This document shows, in pieces, positions 10,187-19,352 of a stretch of 64,000 nucleotides of DNA. This stretch comes from Rhizobium sp. R634 (lineage in GTDB: Bacteria > Pseudomonadota > Alphaproteobacteria > Rhizobiales > Rhizobiaceae), in NCBI RefSeq assembly GCF_002211305.1, contig NZ_LOKW01000002.1:230974-294973 (forward strand), in the 5' to 3' direction. Every line of letters starts with the position of its first letter. Position 1 is the stretch's first letter. Both the position numbers and the translations under genes were made by a program. Under the pieces are notes generated by a model, which was not told the origin of the DNA, searched no databases, and was given only the letters and a program-made list of their open reading frames with translations.

Positions 10187-11995
10187 ATGCGTATTACGAT
10201 CAAACTCAAACTCGCGGCTGCATTCGGCTTTGTCATATTGTTGCTGGTGGGCAGCGCGGCCTATGGAATATTGAGCCTCAGTTCACTGAACGATGCTGTC
10301 GGCAACCTTGTTTCCGGTCCTGCCAAAAGGCTGGAACTGGCTCTGGAAGCAAAGACCGCCGAGCTCGATGCTGTCCGCTGGCAGAAAAATGCCCTTCTCG
10401 AAATGGATCCCGAAGCCGTCAGGAAGGACTATCAGAATGCCGCGAAGAGCGTGGACGAAATGATCGCGTTCGTGACAAGCGGCCAACAGCTCGCAACTCC
10501 CGAGGGCAAGCCGAGTTGGGACAGGCTGCTCGATCTCGCCAAACGGTTCGACGAAGGCTCCAACAGAGTTGCCTCTATCCAGGAAGGCGGCGACAGGGCA
10601 GGAGCGGTGGCGCTTTCCTCAGGAGAGGTTCGCGGCCTCGTCCTGGAGCTGGAAGACGTTTTCGAGACGCTCGTCACGCTTCAGCAGAAAGCGATGGCCC
10701 AAGCCGATAACGACACCGACATCCTCTATAGTTCGACAAAAAATACGCTGATCGGTGTAGCGGTCGGGGCTTCCGTCATTGCTTTCGCCGCTGCGCTTTG
10801 GATCGCGCTCGGGATCAACAGCGGCCTGCGCAAGATCATGAACGTTGCCAGCGCCGTCGCGATCGGCGACCTGAACCAGAAGGTCGAGATCAGGACCAAC
10901 GACGAGATCAAGGATCTGGTCAACACGATCAATGTCATGACGGACAACCTTCGTGCTACAGCCGACATCGCTACGCAGATCGCCGGCGGCGACCTGATGG
11001 TGGCGCCGAAGCCGCTTTCGGAGAAGGATACGCTCGGCATTGCGCTCGAGCAGATGGTCGAGCGCCTGCGTGGTGTCGTCGCCGATGCGATCGCGGCCGC
11101 CGAGAATGTTTCGGCCGGCAGCCAGGAGCTTTCGGCAAGCTCGGAACAGGTTTCGCAGGGCGCCAGCGAACAGGCGGCTTCGGCCGAAGAGGCCTCGGCC
11201 TCGATGGAAGAGATGGCCGCCAACATCAAGCAGAACGCCGACAACGCCGCTCAGACGGAAAAGATCGCCCGTCAGTCCGCCAAGGATGCCGAGATGAGCG
11301 GCGAAGCGGTGTCGCGCGCCGTACAGGCAATGCGGACCATCGCCGAGAAGATCAGCATCGTCCAGGAAATCGCCCGCCAGACCGACCTGCTGGCGCTGAA
11401 CGCCGCCGTCGAAGCCGCGCGTGCGGGCGAACATGGCAAGGGGTTTGCTGTCGTCGCTTCGGAAGTGCGCAAGCTTGCCGAACGCAGCCAATCGGCCGCC
11501 GCCGAAATCAGCTCGATGTCCGGCGACACGGTCAAGGCTGCCCAGGACGCCGGCGACATGCTCGGCCGGCTGGTGCCCGATATCCGCAAGACCGCGGAAC
11601 TGGTTGCCGAGATCAGCGCCGCCTGCCGTGAACAGGATATCGGCGCCGGCCAGATCAACGAAGCGATCCAGCAGCTCGATCGGGTGACGCAGCAGAATGC
11701 CGGCGCCTCCGAGCAGATATCTGCGACCTCAGAAGAACTCGCAAGCCAGGCAGAAGAGCTGCAGACGTCGATCGCCTTCTTCAAGGTCGATACGGCAGGC
11801 GATCGTCAAACCCGCGTGCCGGCTGCCAGGATGAAGGCCCGCAATCCGCTACCCGCCACTGGGCGCAGCCTCGGCGGCAGGAGGCCCGCGGCCAATAGCG
11901 TCGCTGGCCAGCAAGCGCGGGCAAAGGGCTTCGCTCTCGATCTCTCCATGGGTGGTCCCGATGATGGGGACGCCGAATTCAAGGAAAGCGCCTAA
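10187..11995 (+). CDS. Methyl-accepting chemotaxis protein, two HAMP modules (receptor 3)
   Basis: 602 residues, paralogous to receptors 1 and 2. It starts [15 protein letters not shown] with TM1 immediately following, has a small periplasmic helical domain that differs most from its sisters, TM2 near 188-208, then two HAMP-like modules ([21 protein letters not shown] and [20 protein letters not shown]). The tip [20 protein letters not shown] lies near 394. The shared C-terminal tail [14 protein letters not shown]...FKESA is present. The gene is only two bases from the second cheW, so it is cotranslated with the adaptation genes. Confidence 0.95.
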   Translation: MRITIKLKLAAAFGFVILLLVGSAAYGILSLSSLNDAVGNLVSGPAKRLELALEAKTAELDAVRWQKNALLEMDPEAVRKDYQNAAKSVDEMIAFVTSGQQLATPEGKPSWDRLLDLAKRFDEGSNRVASIQEGGDRAGAVALSSGEVRGLVLELEDVFETLVTLQQKAMAQADNDTDILYSSTKNTLIGVAVGASVIAFAAALWIALGINSGLRKIMNVASAVAIGDLNQKVEIRTNDEIKDLVNTINVMTDNLRATADIATQIAGGDLMVAPKPLSEKDTLGIALEQMVERLRGVVADAIAAAENVSAGSQELSASSEQVSQGASEQAASAEEASASMEEMAANIKQNADNAAQTEKIARQSAKDAEMSGEAVSRAVQAMRTIAEKISIVQEIARQTDLLALNAAVEAARAGEHGKGFAVVASEVRKLAERSQSAAAEISSMSGDTVKAAQDAGDMLGRLVPDIRKTAELVAEISAACREQDIGAGQINEAIQQLDRVTQQNAGASEQISATSEELASQAEELQTSIAFFKVDTAGDRQTRVPAARMKARNPLPATGRSLGGRRPAANSVAGQQARAKGFALDLSMGGPDDGDAEFKESA

Positions 11996-11997
11996 AC

Positions 11998-12474
11998 ATG
12001 GCTCCAACATCTCTGGAAGCGCAATTCGTGACCTTCAGCCTCGGCGAAGAGATTTTCGCCGTGCCGGTTGAGGTCGTAAGGGAAATCCTCGACTATGCGG
12101 AAGCTTTCAAGATTCCGAACGGTCCCGACTATCTGCTCGGCCTGCGCGATGTGCGCGGGCAGGGCGTGCCGACGATCGATCTTCGATTGAAGCTCGGCAT
12201 GACGAAGACCGAGCCGACGCCGCACACGCGGGTGCTCGTCCTCGACGTGCCGATGGAAAACCGGCTGCTGACACTGGGCCTCGTTGCCGACCGCGTCTTC
12301 GAGGTCACGCCGTTCCGGCGTGACCAGATCGAGGCGGCGCCCGATATCGGCGTGCGCTGGCGTTCGGACTATATTGCCGGCGTCGTTCGCCGTGAAAACG
12401 GCTTTGTCGTCATCATCGATCTCGCGCGGCTCTTGTCGCGCGAGGACGCCTCGGCATTGCAATCGGCGGCCTGA
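11998..12474 (+). CDS. cheW: Chemotaxis coupling protein CheW (second copy)
   Basis: A 158-residue CheW domain with the standard strands QFVTFSLGEEIFAVPVEVVREIL, a central LGLRDVRGQGVPTIDLRLKLG and the C-terminal IGVRWRSDYIAGVVRRENGFVVIIDL. AAGGAAAG lies 10-17 bases before the ATG, inside the end of receptor 3. The two-base gap to receptor 3 and 29-base gap to cheR place it in the same operon. It differs from the first CheW throughout, so the pair is an old duplication rather than a recent copy. Confidence 0.93.
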   Translation: MAPTSLEAQFVTFSLGEEIFAVPVEVVREILDYAEAFKIPNGPDYLLGLRDVRGQGVPTIDLRLKLGMTKTEPTPHTRVLVLDVPMENRLLTLGLVADRVFEVTPFRRDQIEAAPDIGVRWRSDYIAGVVRRENGFVVIIDLARLLSREDASALQSAA

Positions 12475-12503
12475 CCGCGCGTCAACCCGGAGTACTGCGT
12501 TTT

Positions 12504-13361
12504 ATGAGTATGGCAGCAGCGGTGGAAACCCAATTGCCGGGCGACCGGATCAGCAAGCGCAATTTCGACAAGCTTGCCCGGTTCATCTACGACTATAGCG
12601 GCATCAAGATGCCGCCGACCAAGCTGACGATGCTCGAAGGGCGGCTGCGACGCCGCCTTCGGGCAACCAATCATGCAACCTTCGACGATTATTGCGACTT
12701 CCTGTTCGATCAGGACGGTCTTGCCCAGGAAGCCGTCTACCTGATCGATGTGGTGACGACCAACAAGACCGACTTCTTCCGGGAAGCCAAGCATTTCGAC
12801 TACATGCAGACGGTGGCGCTGCCGACGATTGCCAATAGCGGCGTGCGCACCATCCGCACCTGGAGCTCGGCCTGCTCGACGGGCGCCGAACCCTATACGA
12901 TGGCGATGGTGCTGGCGGAATTTGCGGAAACCCGCAACGACGTTTCCTACAGCGTGCTTGCCACCGACCTTTCCACCGACGTGCTGCAGACGGCGCGCCG
13001 GGGCATTTATCCGGAAGACCTGATCGCGCCCGTGCCGCGCGATCTGCAGCGCAAATATGTGCTGGTCGCCAAGCAGCCGGGCCGCAGGGAGGTGCGCATA
13101 AATCCGAAGCTGCGCGGCAGGGTGGGCTTTGCCCGGATGAACCTGATGGACGAGAAATATCCGGTCGGCGACTTGATGAACATCATCTTCTGCCGCAACG
13201 TGCTGATCTACTTCGACAAGCAGACCCAGGCCGGCGTGCTCAACCGCCTCTGCGATTGCCTGGCGAAGGGCGGCTATATGTTCATCGGCCATTCCGAGTC
13301 GATCACCGGCTTCGACCTGCCGCTGAAGCAGGTCTCGAACACGGTGTTCCAGCGTATCTAG
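12504..13361 (+). CDS. cheR: Chemoreceptor methyltransferase CheR
   Basis: 285 residues. The N-terminal all-helical CheR domain ([20 protein letters not shown]) is followed by an S-adenosylmethionine-binding Rossmann domain with [16 protein letters not shown] at about 119-134 and the conserved RNVLIYFDK near 230. It methylates glutamates on the receptor helices and, with CheB, sets adaptation. There is no TPR or pentapeptide-tether-binding extension beyond the core family length. The gene lies between cheW and cheB, eight bases before cheB. Confidence 0.95.
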   Translation: MSMAAAVETQLPGDRISKRNFDKLARFIYDYSGIKMPPTKLTMLEGRLRRRLRATNHATFDDYCDFLFDQDGLAQEAVYLIDVVTTNKTDFFREAKHFDYMQTVALPTIANSGVRTIRTWSSACSTGAEPYTMAMVLAEFAETRNDVSYSVLATDLSTDVLQTARRGIYPEDLIAPVPRDLQRKYVLVAKQPGRREVRINPKLRGRVGFARMNLMDEKYPVGDLMNIIFCRNVLIYFDKQTQAGVLNRLCDCLAKGGYMFIGHSESITGFDLPLKQVSNTVFQRI

Positions 13362-13369
13362 AGGCATTT

Positions 13370-14467
13370 ATGCGCAAAAAAATCCGTGTTCTGATCATCG
13401 ACGATTCCGCCAGCATCCGTCAGACGCTGACGCATGTGCTGGAGCAGGATCCCGATATCGAGATCATGGGAGTGGCCTCCGACCCTTTCGTGGCGGCTCG
13501 CAAGCTTCTGGAGGAGGTTCCCGATGTCATCACGCTCGATGTCGAGATGCCGCGCATGGACGGCATCACTTTCCTCCGCAAGCTGATGGCGCAGCGGCCG
13601 ATCCCGGTCGTCATGTGCTCGTCGCTGACCGAAGCGGGCTCGCAAACCCTGATCCAGGCGCTGGAGGCCGGTGCCGTCGACGTCATTCTGAAATCGAAGA
13701 TCGGAGCCGCCGACAGTCTGTCCGATGATGCGATACGCATTCGCGAAATCGTCAAGAGCGCCTCGCATGCACGGCTTACCACCGTCCGCCGTGCCGCTGG
13801 AACCGTCCGCTCCGCTTCGGCCGAGGGGCCGGCCAAGAAGTTGACGGCGGATGCGATGCTGCCGCCGCCGACGGGAAAGGCGATGGCGAAGACGACCGAG
13901 ATGGTCGTCTGCGTCGGCGCCTCCACTGGCGGTACGGAGGCGCTGCGCGAATTCCTGGAGGAATTGCCCGCCAATGCGCCCGGCATGGTGATCGTCCAGC
14001 ATATGCCGGAGAGATTCACCGACGCTTTCGCCAAACGGCTGAACGGGCTCTGCGAGGTCGAGGTCAAGGAAGCTGTAGACGGCGACCCGGTGCTGCGCGG
14101 GCATGTGCTGATTGCGCCCGGCGATAAACATACGCTGCTGGAACGCCAGGGCGCACGCTATTATGTGAGCGTGAAGACCGGACCGCTGGTGTCGCGTCAC
14201 CGGCCTTCCGTCGACGTGCTGTTCCGCTCGGCGGCGCGCTCGGCCGGTTCGAATGCCATGGGCATCATCATGACCGGCATGGGTGACGATGGCGCGCGCG
14301 GCATGCTGGAAATGCATCAGGCCGGCGCTTACACGGTAGCACAGGACGAGGCGAGTTCGATTGTATTCGGCATGCCGAAGGAAGCGATCGCCAAAGGCGG
14401 CGTCGATCGCATCCTTCCGCTCGATCAGATCGCTCGTGAAGTGATGCTGACACAGCAGAGGTTCTGA
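13370..14467 (+). CDS. cheB: Chemotaxis methylesterase/deamidase CheB
   Basis: 365 residues: a receiver domain (D11-D12, phospho-acceptor D57 in [10 protein letters not shown]), a linker, and the methylesterase domain with catalytic S185 ([10 protein letters not shown]), H211 (VQHMPERF) and D307 ([10 protein letters not shown]). It removes receptor methyl groups and deamidates glutamine when phosphorylated by CheA. The ATG at 13370 gives the canonical [13 protein letters not shown] start; the frame extends upstream into cheR but without a ribosome site. It is the last gene of the che operon: a strong hairpin follows and no cheD or cheZ is present. Confidence 0.95.
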   Translation: MRKKIRVLIIDDSASIRQTLTHVLEQDPDIEIMGVASDPFVAARKLLEEVPDVITLDVEMPRMDGITFLRKLMAQRPIPVVMCSSLTEAGSQTLIQALEAGAVDVILKSKIGAADSLSDDAIRIREIVKSASHARLTTVRRAAGTVRSASAEGPAKKLTADAMLPPPTGKAMAKTTEMVVCVGASTGGTEALREFLEELPANAPGMVIVQHMPERFTDAFAKRLNGLCEVEVKEAVDGDPVLRGHVLIAPGDKHTLLERQGARYYVSVKTGPLVSRHRPSVDVLFRSAARSAGSNAMGIIMTGMGDDGARGMLEMHQAGAYTVAQDEASSIVFGMPKEAIAKGGVDRILPLDQIAREVMLTQQRF

Positions 14468-14492
14468 GATCGGTTTCGAGCGGAACGGACCG

Positions 14493-14540
14493 AACCGGCG
14501 GCATCGAAGGATGCGGCCGGTTGGATTATCTTTTTGTCCC
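14493..14540 (+). terminator. Terminator after the che operon
   Basis: AACCGGCGGCAT (14493-14504) pairs with ATGCGGCCGGTT (14511-14522) with one mismatch and is followed by an A+T-rich stretch containing CTTTTTG. It lies between the convergent cheB and SDR genes and can serve both. Confidence 0.65.
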
Positions 14541-14543
14541 GGA

Positions 14544-15284
14544 TCAGGCGAGGTAACCGCCGTCGATCGTCAGGCTGGCGCCGGTGACGAAGCCGGCTTC
14601 GGCGCTCGCGAGGTAAGCGGCAAGTCCGGCTATCTCCCGGTCTTCGCCCAAGCGACCGAGTGCCATCAGCGGCTTGAGCCGTTCGTGGTCATCCTCATGA
14701 GGGTTCATGTCGGTCTGGGTGGGGCCGGGCTGGATATTGTTCACGGTGATGCCGCGCGGGCCGAGATCGCGGGCAAGACCGCGCGTCATGGAAGCGATCG
14801 CGCCTTTCGTCATGCTGTAGACGGCGGACGTCGGAAAGCCGCTGCGCTCAGCGGTGACGCTGCCGATGGTGATGATGCGGCCACCGTGCTTCATATGCCT
14901 TGCCGCTGCCTGGATGCCCACGAAGGCCGCCCGGACATTGATGGCGAACATGCGGTCGAAATCCTCCAGCGAATATTCCTCGAGCGGGTTGAGGATGAGG
15001 ATGCCGGCATTGCTGACGAGAATATCGAGACCGCCGAAATGTTCGACCGTCAGTTCAACGGCGTGCTGCACTGCTTTCGTATCGGCGCTATCGGCATGGA
15101 TCGACAGGGTCTTGCTGCCCGCCATTGCCAGTTCGTCGACGATCTTCTTCGCCTTGTCTTGCGAACTTGCATAAGTGAAAGCGACCGCGGCGCCGTCGGC
15201 AGCGAGCCTTCGCACGATGGCAGCGCCGATGCCGCGCGAGCCGCCGGTGACCAGAGCAACCTTGCCGGAAAGTGATTGAGACAT
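14544..15284 (-). CDS. SDR-family NAD(P)-dependent oxidoreductase
   Basis: A 246-residue classical short-chain dehydrogenase/reductase. The cofactor motif TGGSRGIG is at 13-20, SNAG at 91-94, and the catalytic S142, Y156 and K160 (YSMTK) are all present; the C-terminus has the usual GASLTIDGGYLA. The N-terminal sequence is close to FabG-like 3-oxoacyl reductases, but the substrate cannot be read from sequence. AGGAAG precedes the ATG. The gene lies downstream of a TetR-type gene on the same strand, the common regulator-plus-SDR pairing, so its expression is probably relieved by a small inducer. Confidence 0.88.
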   Translation of the reverse strand: MSQSLSGKVALVTGGSRGIGAAIVRRLAADGAAVAFTYASSQDKAKKIVDELAMAGSKTLSIHADSADTKAVQHAVELTVEHFGGLDILVSNAGILILNPLEEYSLEDFDRMFAINVRAAFVGIQAAARHMKHGGRIITIGSVTAERSGFPTSAVYSMTKGAIASMTRGLARDLGPRGITVNNIQPGPTQTDMNPHEDDHERLKPLMALGRLGEDREIAGLAAYLASAEAGFVTGASLTIDGGYLA

Positions 15285-15309
15285 GAGACTTCCTTTCTAT
15301 TTTGGATCA

Positions 15310-15326
15310 TTTAGTCTAGAATTGGG
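15310..15326. promoter_or_regulatory. Possible TetR operator upstream of the SDR gene
   Basis: TTTAGTCTAGAATTG, 26-40 bases upstream of the SDR start, resembles the minus-strand sequence TTTATTCTGGACAAA in front of the tetR gene (shared TTTA-n-TCT-n-GA). The core TCTAGA is palindromic. The two-site similarity is the only evidence. Confidence 0.35.
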
Positions 15327-15356
15327 CATGCGAATTCCAGCCGGCGCCTTACTTCG

Positions 15357-15935
15357 TCAGCGGAGGCTTCTGATGGCCATTCGTGCGATGCCGCGAAGTG
15401 TTTCGGGCGAAGCGCCGTTACGGGCGCTTACCTTCATGCCCGACAGGGTGGCGCCGAGAAAGTGGACGGCATCGGCCATGTCGACATCCGTTGCGAGGTC
15501 TCCGGCGTTGCGCGCCTCGCCAAGCAAGGTCTCCATCGCCGCGCGAAGCGCATGGCCGGCACTGTCGGTCAAGGCTGCGACCTCCTTGTCGGTGCGGCCG
15601 AATTCGCAGATGGCGCTGACGCCGAGGCAGCCGCGGCGGGCCTCGGCAGCGGGACGGGAGGCGAAGGCCACGAGTGCGCCTTCCAGCGCTTCGATCGGCT
15701 TGGCCTCGCGGCGCAGATCGGCCAGAATCTTGCCGATGCTATCGGCGTTATAGCGCTTCAGCGCTTCGAGATAGAGGCCGCGCTTATCGCCGAAAGTATC
15801 ATACATGCTCTGCCGGCTGATCTTCATCGCCGTCAGCAGTCGGTCCGTCGAAGTGCCTTCATAACCATGTTCGGAAAACATGCCGATGGCGGCATGAAGG
15901 GCGGTGTCGCGATCGAATTCCTTATGTCGTGCCAT
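15357..15935 (-). CDS. TetR/AcrR-family transcriptional regulator
   Basis: 192 residues. The N-terminal 60 residues form a TetR helix-turn-helix (ALHAAIGMFSEHGYEGTSTD, then ISRQSMYDTFGDKRGLYLEALK), followed by a helical C-terminal ligand domain with the CLG-x-S segment (RRGCLGVSAICEFG) seen in the TetR_C subgroup that regulates oxidoreductase neighbours. The start MARHKEFD at 15935 is preceded by GGAG (ccctcctatgg on the plus strand); the longer frame to 16097 is not supported. It probably represses itself and the downstream SDR gene. Confidence 0.88.
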   Translation of the reverse strand: MARHKEFDRDTALHAAIGMFSEHGYEGTSTDRLLTAMKISRQSMYDTFGDKRGLYLEALKRYNADSIGKILADLRREAKPIEALEGALVAFASRPAAEARRGCLGVSAICEFGRTDKEVAALTDSAGHALRAAMETLLGEARNAGDLATDVDMADAVHFLGATLSGMKVSARNGASPETLRGIARMAIRSLR

Positions 15936-15954
15936 AGGAGGGTTGCTAGCATTT

Positions 15955-15972
15955 CCGGACTGATTTGTCCAG
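15955..15972. promoter_or_regulatory. Candidate TetR operator in the tetR promoter
   Basis: CCGGAC, six bases, then GTCCAG form an inverted repeat (5 of 6 positions complementary) 20-37 bases upstream of the TetR start codon, the usual place for autorepression. Confidence 0.45.
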
Positions 15973-16149
15973 AATAAATTAACCGCATGCAACACTGCAC
16001 GTCTGCCATGTGCGCCTCCCCTTGAAATTTCCCCGATTTTGTGGTCTTGAGGCCGCCAATCTTTGCAGCGCTGCCTGTCATGCATGTTCAGGGACATTTC
16101 CCGCCCCTGGCAGCGCGCGCCTCATATCAGTCCCAAGGAAAATGCGCAG

Positions 16150-16950
16150 ATGGCCCGTTCAGCTCTTCTCAATGTCATGGTTCAGGCTGCCCTCAAGGCA
16201 GGAAAATCGCTGGGGCGTGATTTCGGCGAAGTGCAGAACCTGCAGGTTTCCGTGAAGGGACCTGGCGATTTCGTTTCCACCGCCGACCGCAAGGCCGAGA
16301 AGATCGTTCGGGAAGAGCTGCTCAAGGCGCGTCCGACCTATGGCTTCCTCGGTGAGGAAGGCGAGGAGATCAAGGGCACGGACGGCGCGCATCGCTGGAT
16401 CGTCGATCCGCTCGACGGCACGACCAATTTCCTGCACGGCATTCCGGCCTTTGCGGTTTCGATCGCGCTCGAGCGCAATGGCGAGATCGTCGCGGCGGTC
16501 GTCTTCAATCCGGCGACGGACGAGCTTTTCACTGCCGAGCGCGGCGGCGGCGCCTTCCTCAACGACCGGCGTCTGCGCGTCGCCGCGCGCCGGGCACTGT
16601 CGGACTGCGTCATCGGCTGCGGCGTGCCGGCGCTCGGCAAGCGCAATCACGGCAAGTTCCTGGTCGAACTCCGCCACGTGATGGGCGAAGTGGCCGGCAT
16701 CCGCCGGCTCGGCTCGCCGACGCTCGATCTTGCCTATGTCGCCGCCGGCCGTTTCGATGGTTTCTGGGAAGCGGAGCTTGCCCCCTGGGACATGGCGGCG
16801 GGCATCCTGCTTATCCGCGAAGCCGGCGGTTTCGCCACCGACTGGGACGGCGGAACGGCCATTTTGGAGAGCGGCGCAATCGTCGCCGGCAACGAAGCCA
16901 TCCACAAGGCGCTGATCGAGGTCATCAAGCGGCCGATCCCTGCCAAGTGA
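16150..16950 (+). CDS. suhB: Inositol-1-monophosphatase family protein
   Basis: 266 residues of the IMPase/FIG superfamily. The metal-binding motifs are intact: the GEEGEE segment near 73-78, DPLDGTTNFLHG near 89-100, and ELAPWDMAAG near 212-221. Members dephosphorylate myo-inositol-1-phosphate or related sugar phosphates, and SuhB orthologues can also act in transcription antitermination; which applies here is not decidable from sequence. The ATG at 16150 has AAGGAA about ten bases upstream and gives the conserved MARSALLNVMVQAALKAGK start. It is a single-gene unit facing away from the tetR gene. Confidence 0.9.
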   Translation: MARSALLNVMVQAALKAGKSLGRDFGEVQNLQVSVKGPGDFVSTADRKAEKIVREELLKARPTYGFLGEEGEEIKGTDGAHRWIVDPLDGTTNFLHGIPAFAVSIALERNGEIVAAVVFNPATDELFTAERGGGAFLNDRRLRVAARRALSDCVIGCGVPALGKRNHGKFLVELRHVMGEVAGIRRLGSPTLDLAYVAAGRFDGFWEAELAPWDMAAGILLIREAGGFATDWDGGTAILESGAIVAGNEAIHKALIEVIKRPIPAK

Positions 16951-17037
16951 GCTGACAAAATCCGTCTGTTGTAAACTCACGGTTTTCAGCCCGGCATACT
17001 TCAATTCGGCACAATGTTGCTCTAGTCTCCGCCAGCA

Positions 17038-18165
17038 ATGAGTTCGGAGGCTGCTGAACCTATGGAAAATGTGAATGTGGCGGAGATCGGCTCCACCGAA
17101 AAGACGACGGGCGGCTACGCCCACAGGCTTTCCAGCCCTATGCCATTCCTCTGGACGATGCTGCTCTTCCTCGTCATCGTCGGTTTCATCGCCGCCATCC
17201 TCTTCCGGCAGACGCAGACCGCCTTCATGCACAATCCGGGCCTTAACGGCCTGATCCTCGGCGTTCTCGCGGTCGGGATCATCCTCGTTTTCAACCATGT
17301 GCTGGCGCTTCGCCCCGAAGTGCGCTGGTTCAACTCCTTCCGCGCCGCCGGCAGCGCCGACAAGGTCAACCGCAATCCGCGGCTGCTTGCGCCGATGCGC
17401 GCCCTGATCGGCAGCCGCAAAAGCTCGGTGGCGCTGTCGACGACCGCGCTGCGTTCGATCCTCGATTCGATCGCCACTCGTCTCGACGAATCGCGCGACG
17501 TCTCGCGCTATCTGATCGGTCTCCTGGTCTTCCTCGGCCTGCTCGGCACCTTCTGGGGCCTCATCGGCACGATCGGTTCGATCAGCACCGTCATCCAGTC
17601 GCTCGATGCCGGCTCGAACGGAACGGGAGACGTGCTCTCGGCGCTGAAGGAGGGGCTTTCCATGCCGCTTTCGGGCATGGGCCAGGCCTTCTCCTCCTCG
17701 CTGCTCGGCCTTTCTGGTTCGCTCATTCTCGGCTTTCTCGACCTGCAGGCCGGCCGCGCGCAGAACCGCTTCTACATGGAGCTGGAAAACTGGCTCTCCT
17801 CGGTCACCGATGTCGGCTCCGATCTGGCGCCGGCCCTCGAGGCCGTTTCCGGCTCCTCCTCGGAGGATATGCGCGCGCTCTCCGAGTACCTGCGCAAGGC
17901 CTCCGAAGAGGGCGGCGTCGGCAGCCAGCGTTCCGTCGCGGCCATGGCGAGCCTTGCCGAAGGTATTCAGGGGCTCGTCAAGAACATGCGCAACGAGCAG
18001 CAGATGCTGCGCGACTGGATCGAGGCGCAGCAGGACGAGGCGAAGGCGATGCGCCGCACGCTCGACCGGCTGGCCGAACGCATCGGCCTGCAGGAGCGCG
18101 GAGGCGAGAAGACCGAGCGCCAGCGCGACCGCGCAAGCCAGACAGAGAAGAGCGAGGGCAAGTAA
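17038..18165 (+). CDS. MotA/TolQ/ExbB-like membrane channel protein
   Basis: 375 residues with four membrane segments at about 37-58, 66-90, 160-184 and 215-240; the last two, with GTFWGLIGTIGSI and GMGQAFSSSLLGLSGSLILG, carry the MotA/TolQ/ExbB channel signature. A long charged, helical C-terminal tail follows (about 300-375). Its stop is three bases before a MotB/OmpA-like gene, so the pair probably forms a proton-driven complex anchored to the cell wall. It is not the flagellar MotAB pair by context, as no motor gene is near. ATG at 17062, 12 bases after GGAGG, is an alternative start. Confidence 0.8.
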   Translation: MSSEAAEPMENVNVAEIGSTEKTTGGYAHRLSSPMPFLWTMLLFLVIVGFIAAILFRQTQTAFMHNPGLNGLILGVLAVGIILVFNHVLALRPEVRWFNSFRAAGSADKVNRNPRLLAPMRALIGSRKSSVALSTTALRSILDSIATRLDESRDVSRYLIGLLVFLGLLGTFWGLIGTIGSISTVIQSLDAGSNGTGDVLSALKEGLSMPLSGMGQAFSSSLLGLSGSLILGFLDLQAGRAQNRFYMELENWLSSVTDVGSDLAPALEAVSGSSSEDMRALSEYLRKASEEGGVGSQRSVAAMASLAEGIQGLVKNMRNEQQMLRDWIEAQQDEAKAMRRTLDRLAERIGLQERGGEKTERQRDRASQTEKSEGK

Positions 18166-18168
18166 GCC

Positions 18169-19200
18169 ATGGCTCTTGCCCGCAACCGCCGCCGCGAACG
18201 CACGGTGGATTATTGGCCGGGCTTCGTCGATGCGCTGTCGACGCTGCTTATCGCCATCATGTTCCTGCTGACGGTCTTCGTCGTCGGCCAATTCATCCTC
18301 AGCCGCGAGATCACCGGACGCGACGAGGTGCTGAACCGCCTCAACAGCCAGATCAATGAACTGACGCAGCTTCTGGCGCTCGAAAAGGGCAGCAATCAGG
18401 ATCTTCAGGATTCCGTCGCCAACCTGCAGGCTTCGCTTGCCACCGCCGAGGGCGAGCGCTCGCGGCTGCAGGCACTGCTGAGCGCCGGCTCCGGCGGCCA
18501 GGATGCGGCGCAGAAGCGGATCGGCGCGATGACGCAGGAGCTCGACGAGCAGAAGCAGGTGAGCGAGCGGGCGCTGAGCCAGGTCGAGCTTTTGAACCAG
18601 CAGATCGCCGCCCTTCGCAGTCAGATCGCCGCCGTCGAAGCGGCGCTCCAGGCCTCCGAGGAGAAGGACCGGGTCTCGCAGACCAAGATCGCCGATCTCG
18701 GCAGCCGCCTCAACGTGGCGCTCGCCGCGCGCGTGCAGGAGCTGAACCGCTACCGCTCCGACTTCTTCGGCCGCCTGCGTGAAATCCTGTCCGACCGCGA
18801 AAATATCCGCATCGTAGGCGACCGATTCGTCTTCCAGTCGGAAGTCCTGTTTCCCTCGGGCGGCGCCGATCTCAACCCGGAAGGCCAGACGGAGATGGCC
18901 AAGCTCGCCGCGGCGCTGCTCGATCTCGCCAAGGAAATTCCGCCGGAGATCAACTGGGTGCTGCGCGTCGACGGCCACACCGACAACGTGCCGCTTGCCG
19001 GAACCGGCCGCTTCCGCGACAACTGGGAACTTTCCTCGGAGCGCGCAATTTCCGTCGTCAAGTTCCTGATCGGTCAGGGCGTGCCGGCCGACCGGCTCGT
19101 TGCCGCCGGCTTCGGCGAGTTCCAGCCGATCGCGCCGGGCGATACGCCGGATGCCCGCGCCACCAACCGCCGCATCGAGCTGAAGCTGACCGAGAAATGA
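18169..19200 (+). CDS. MotB/OmpA-like peptidoglycan-binding membrane protein
   Basis: 343 residues: a short basic N-terminus, one membrane helix at about 19-45 with a conserved aspartate at its start (D21 in YWPGFVDALSTLLIAIMFLL, the position of the proton-binding Asp of MotB/ExbD), a coiled-coil of about 120 residues, and a C-terminal OmpA domain with RVDGHTDNVPL, NWELSSERA and ATNRRIELKL. It is expected to bind peptidoglycan from the inner membrane and to complete the ion channel with the MotA-like protein encoded three bases upstream. Similar pairs are annotated as biopolymer transporters in Rhizobiales; the driven process is unknown. Confidence 0.82.
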   Translation: MALARNRRRERTVDYWPGFVDALSTLLIAIMFLLTVFVVGQFILSREITGRDEVLNRLNSQINELTQLLALEKGSNQDLQDSVANLQASLATAEGERSRLQALLSAGSGGQDAAQKRIGAMTQELDEQKQVSERALSQVELLNQQIAALRSQIAAVEAALQASEEKDRVSQTKIADLGSRLNVALAARVQELNRYRSDFFGRLREILSDRENIRIVGDRFVFQSEVLFPSGGADLNPEGQTEMAKLAAALLDLAKEIPPEINWVLRVDGHTDNVPLAGTGRFRDNWELSSERAISVVKFLIGQGVPADRLVAAGFGEFQPIAPGDTPDARATNRRIELKLTEK

Positions 19201-19352
19201 TCAGTCCCGCATAGAGGGCCGTGGCTGCTCCGGCTGGATGGTGGGAAACTGCACGACAAAACGGCCGTTGGGCCAGTCGCGCCCATCGGCGTCGGTGTTG
19301 CTCGTGGGCGCGGAAGGGCAGAGCGGCGCTCACGCCGCTGCTGCCGCCTTGA

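Noticed and set aside
6150..11491. Long antisense frames over the receptor genes
   Set aside because: They mirror repeated MCP coding sequence; they have no ribosome sites and no recognisable domains.
15936..16149. suhB/mmgR-type small RNA upstream of the inositol phosphatase gene
   Set aside because: No stable hairpin followed by a T run and no pattern I can match to that RNA was found in these bases.
17038..19200. MotA/MotB-like pair as a Zorya (ZorAB) defence system
   Set aside because: No ZorC, ZorD or ZorE-like helicase or nuclease gene is adjacent; flanking genes are an inositol phosphatase and a DUF1508 gene.
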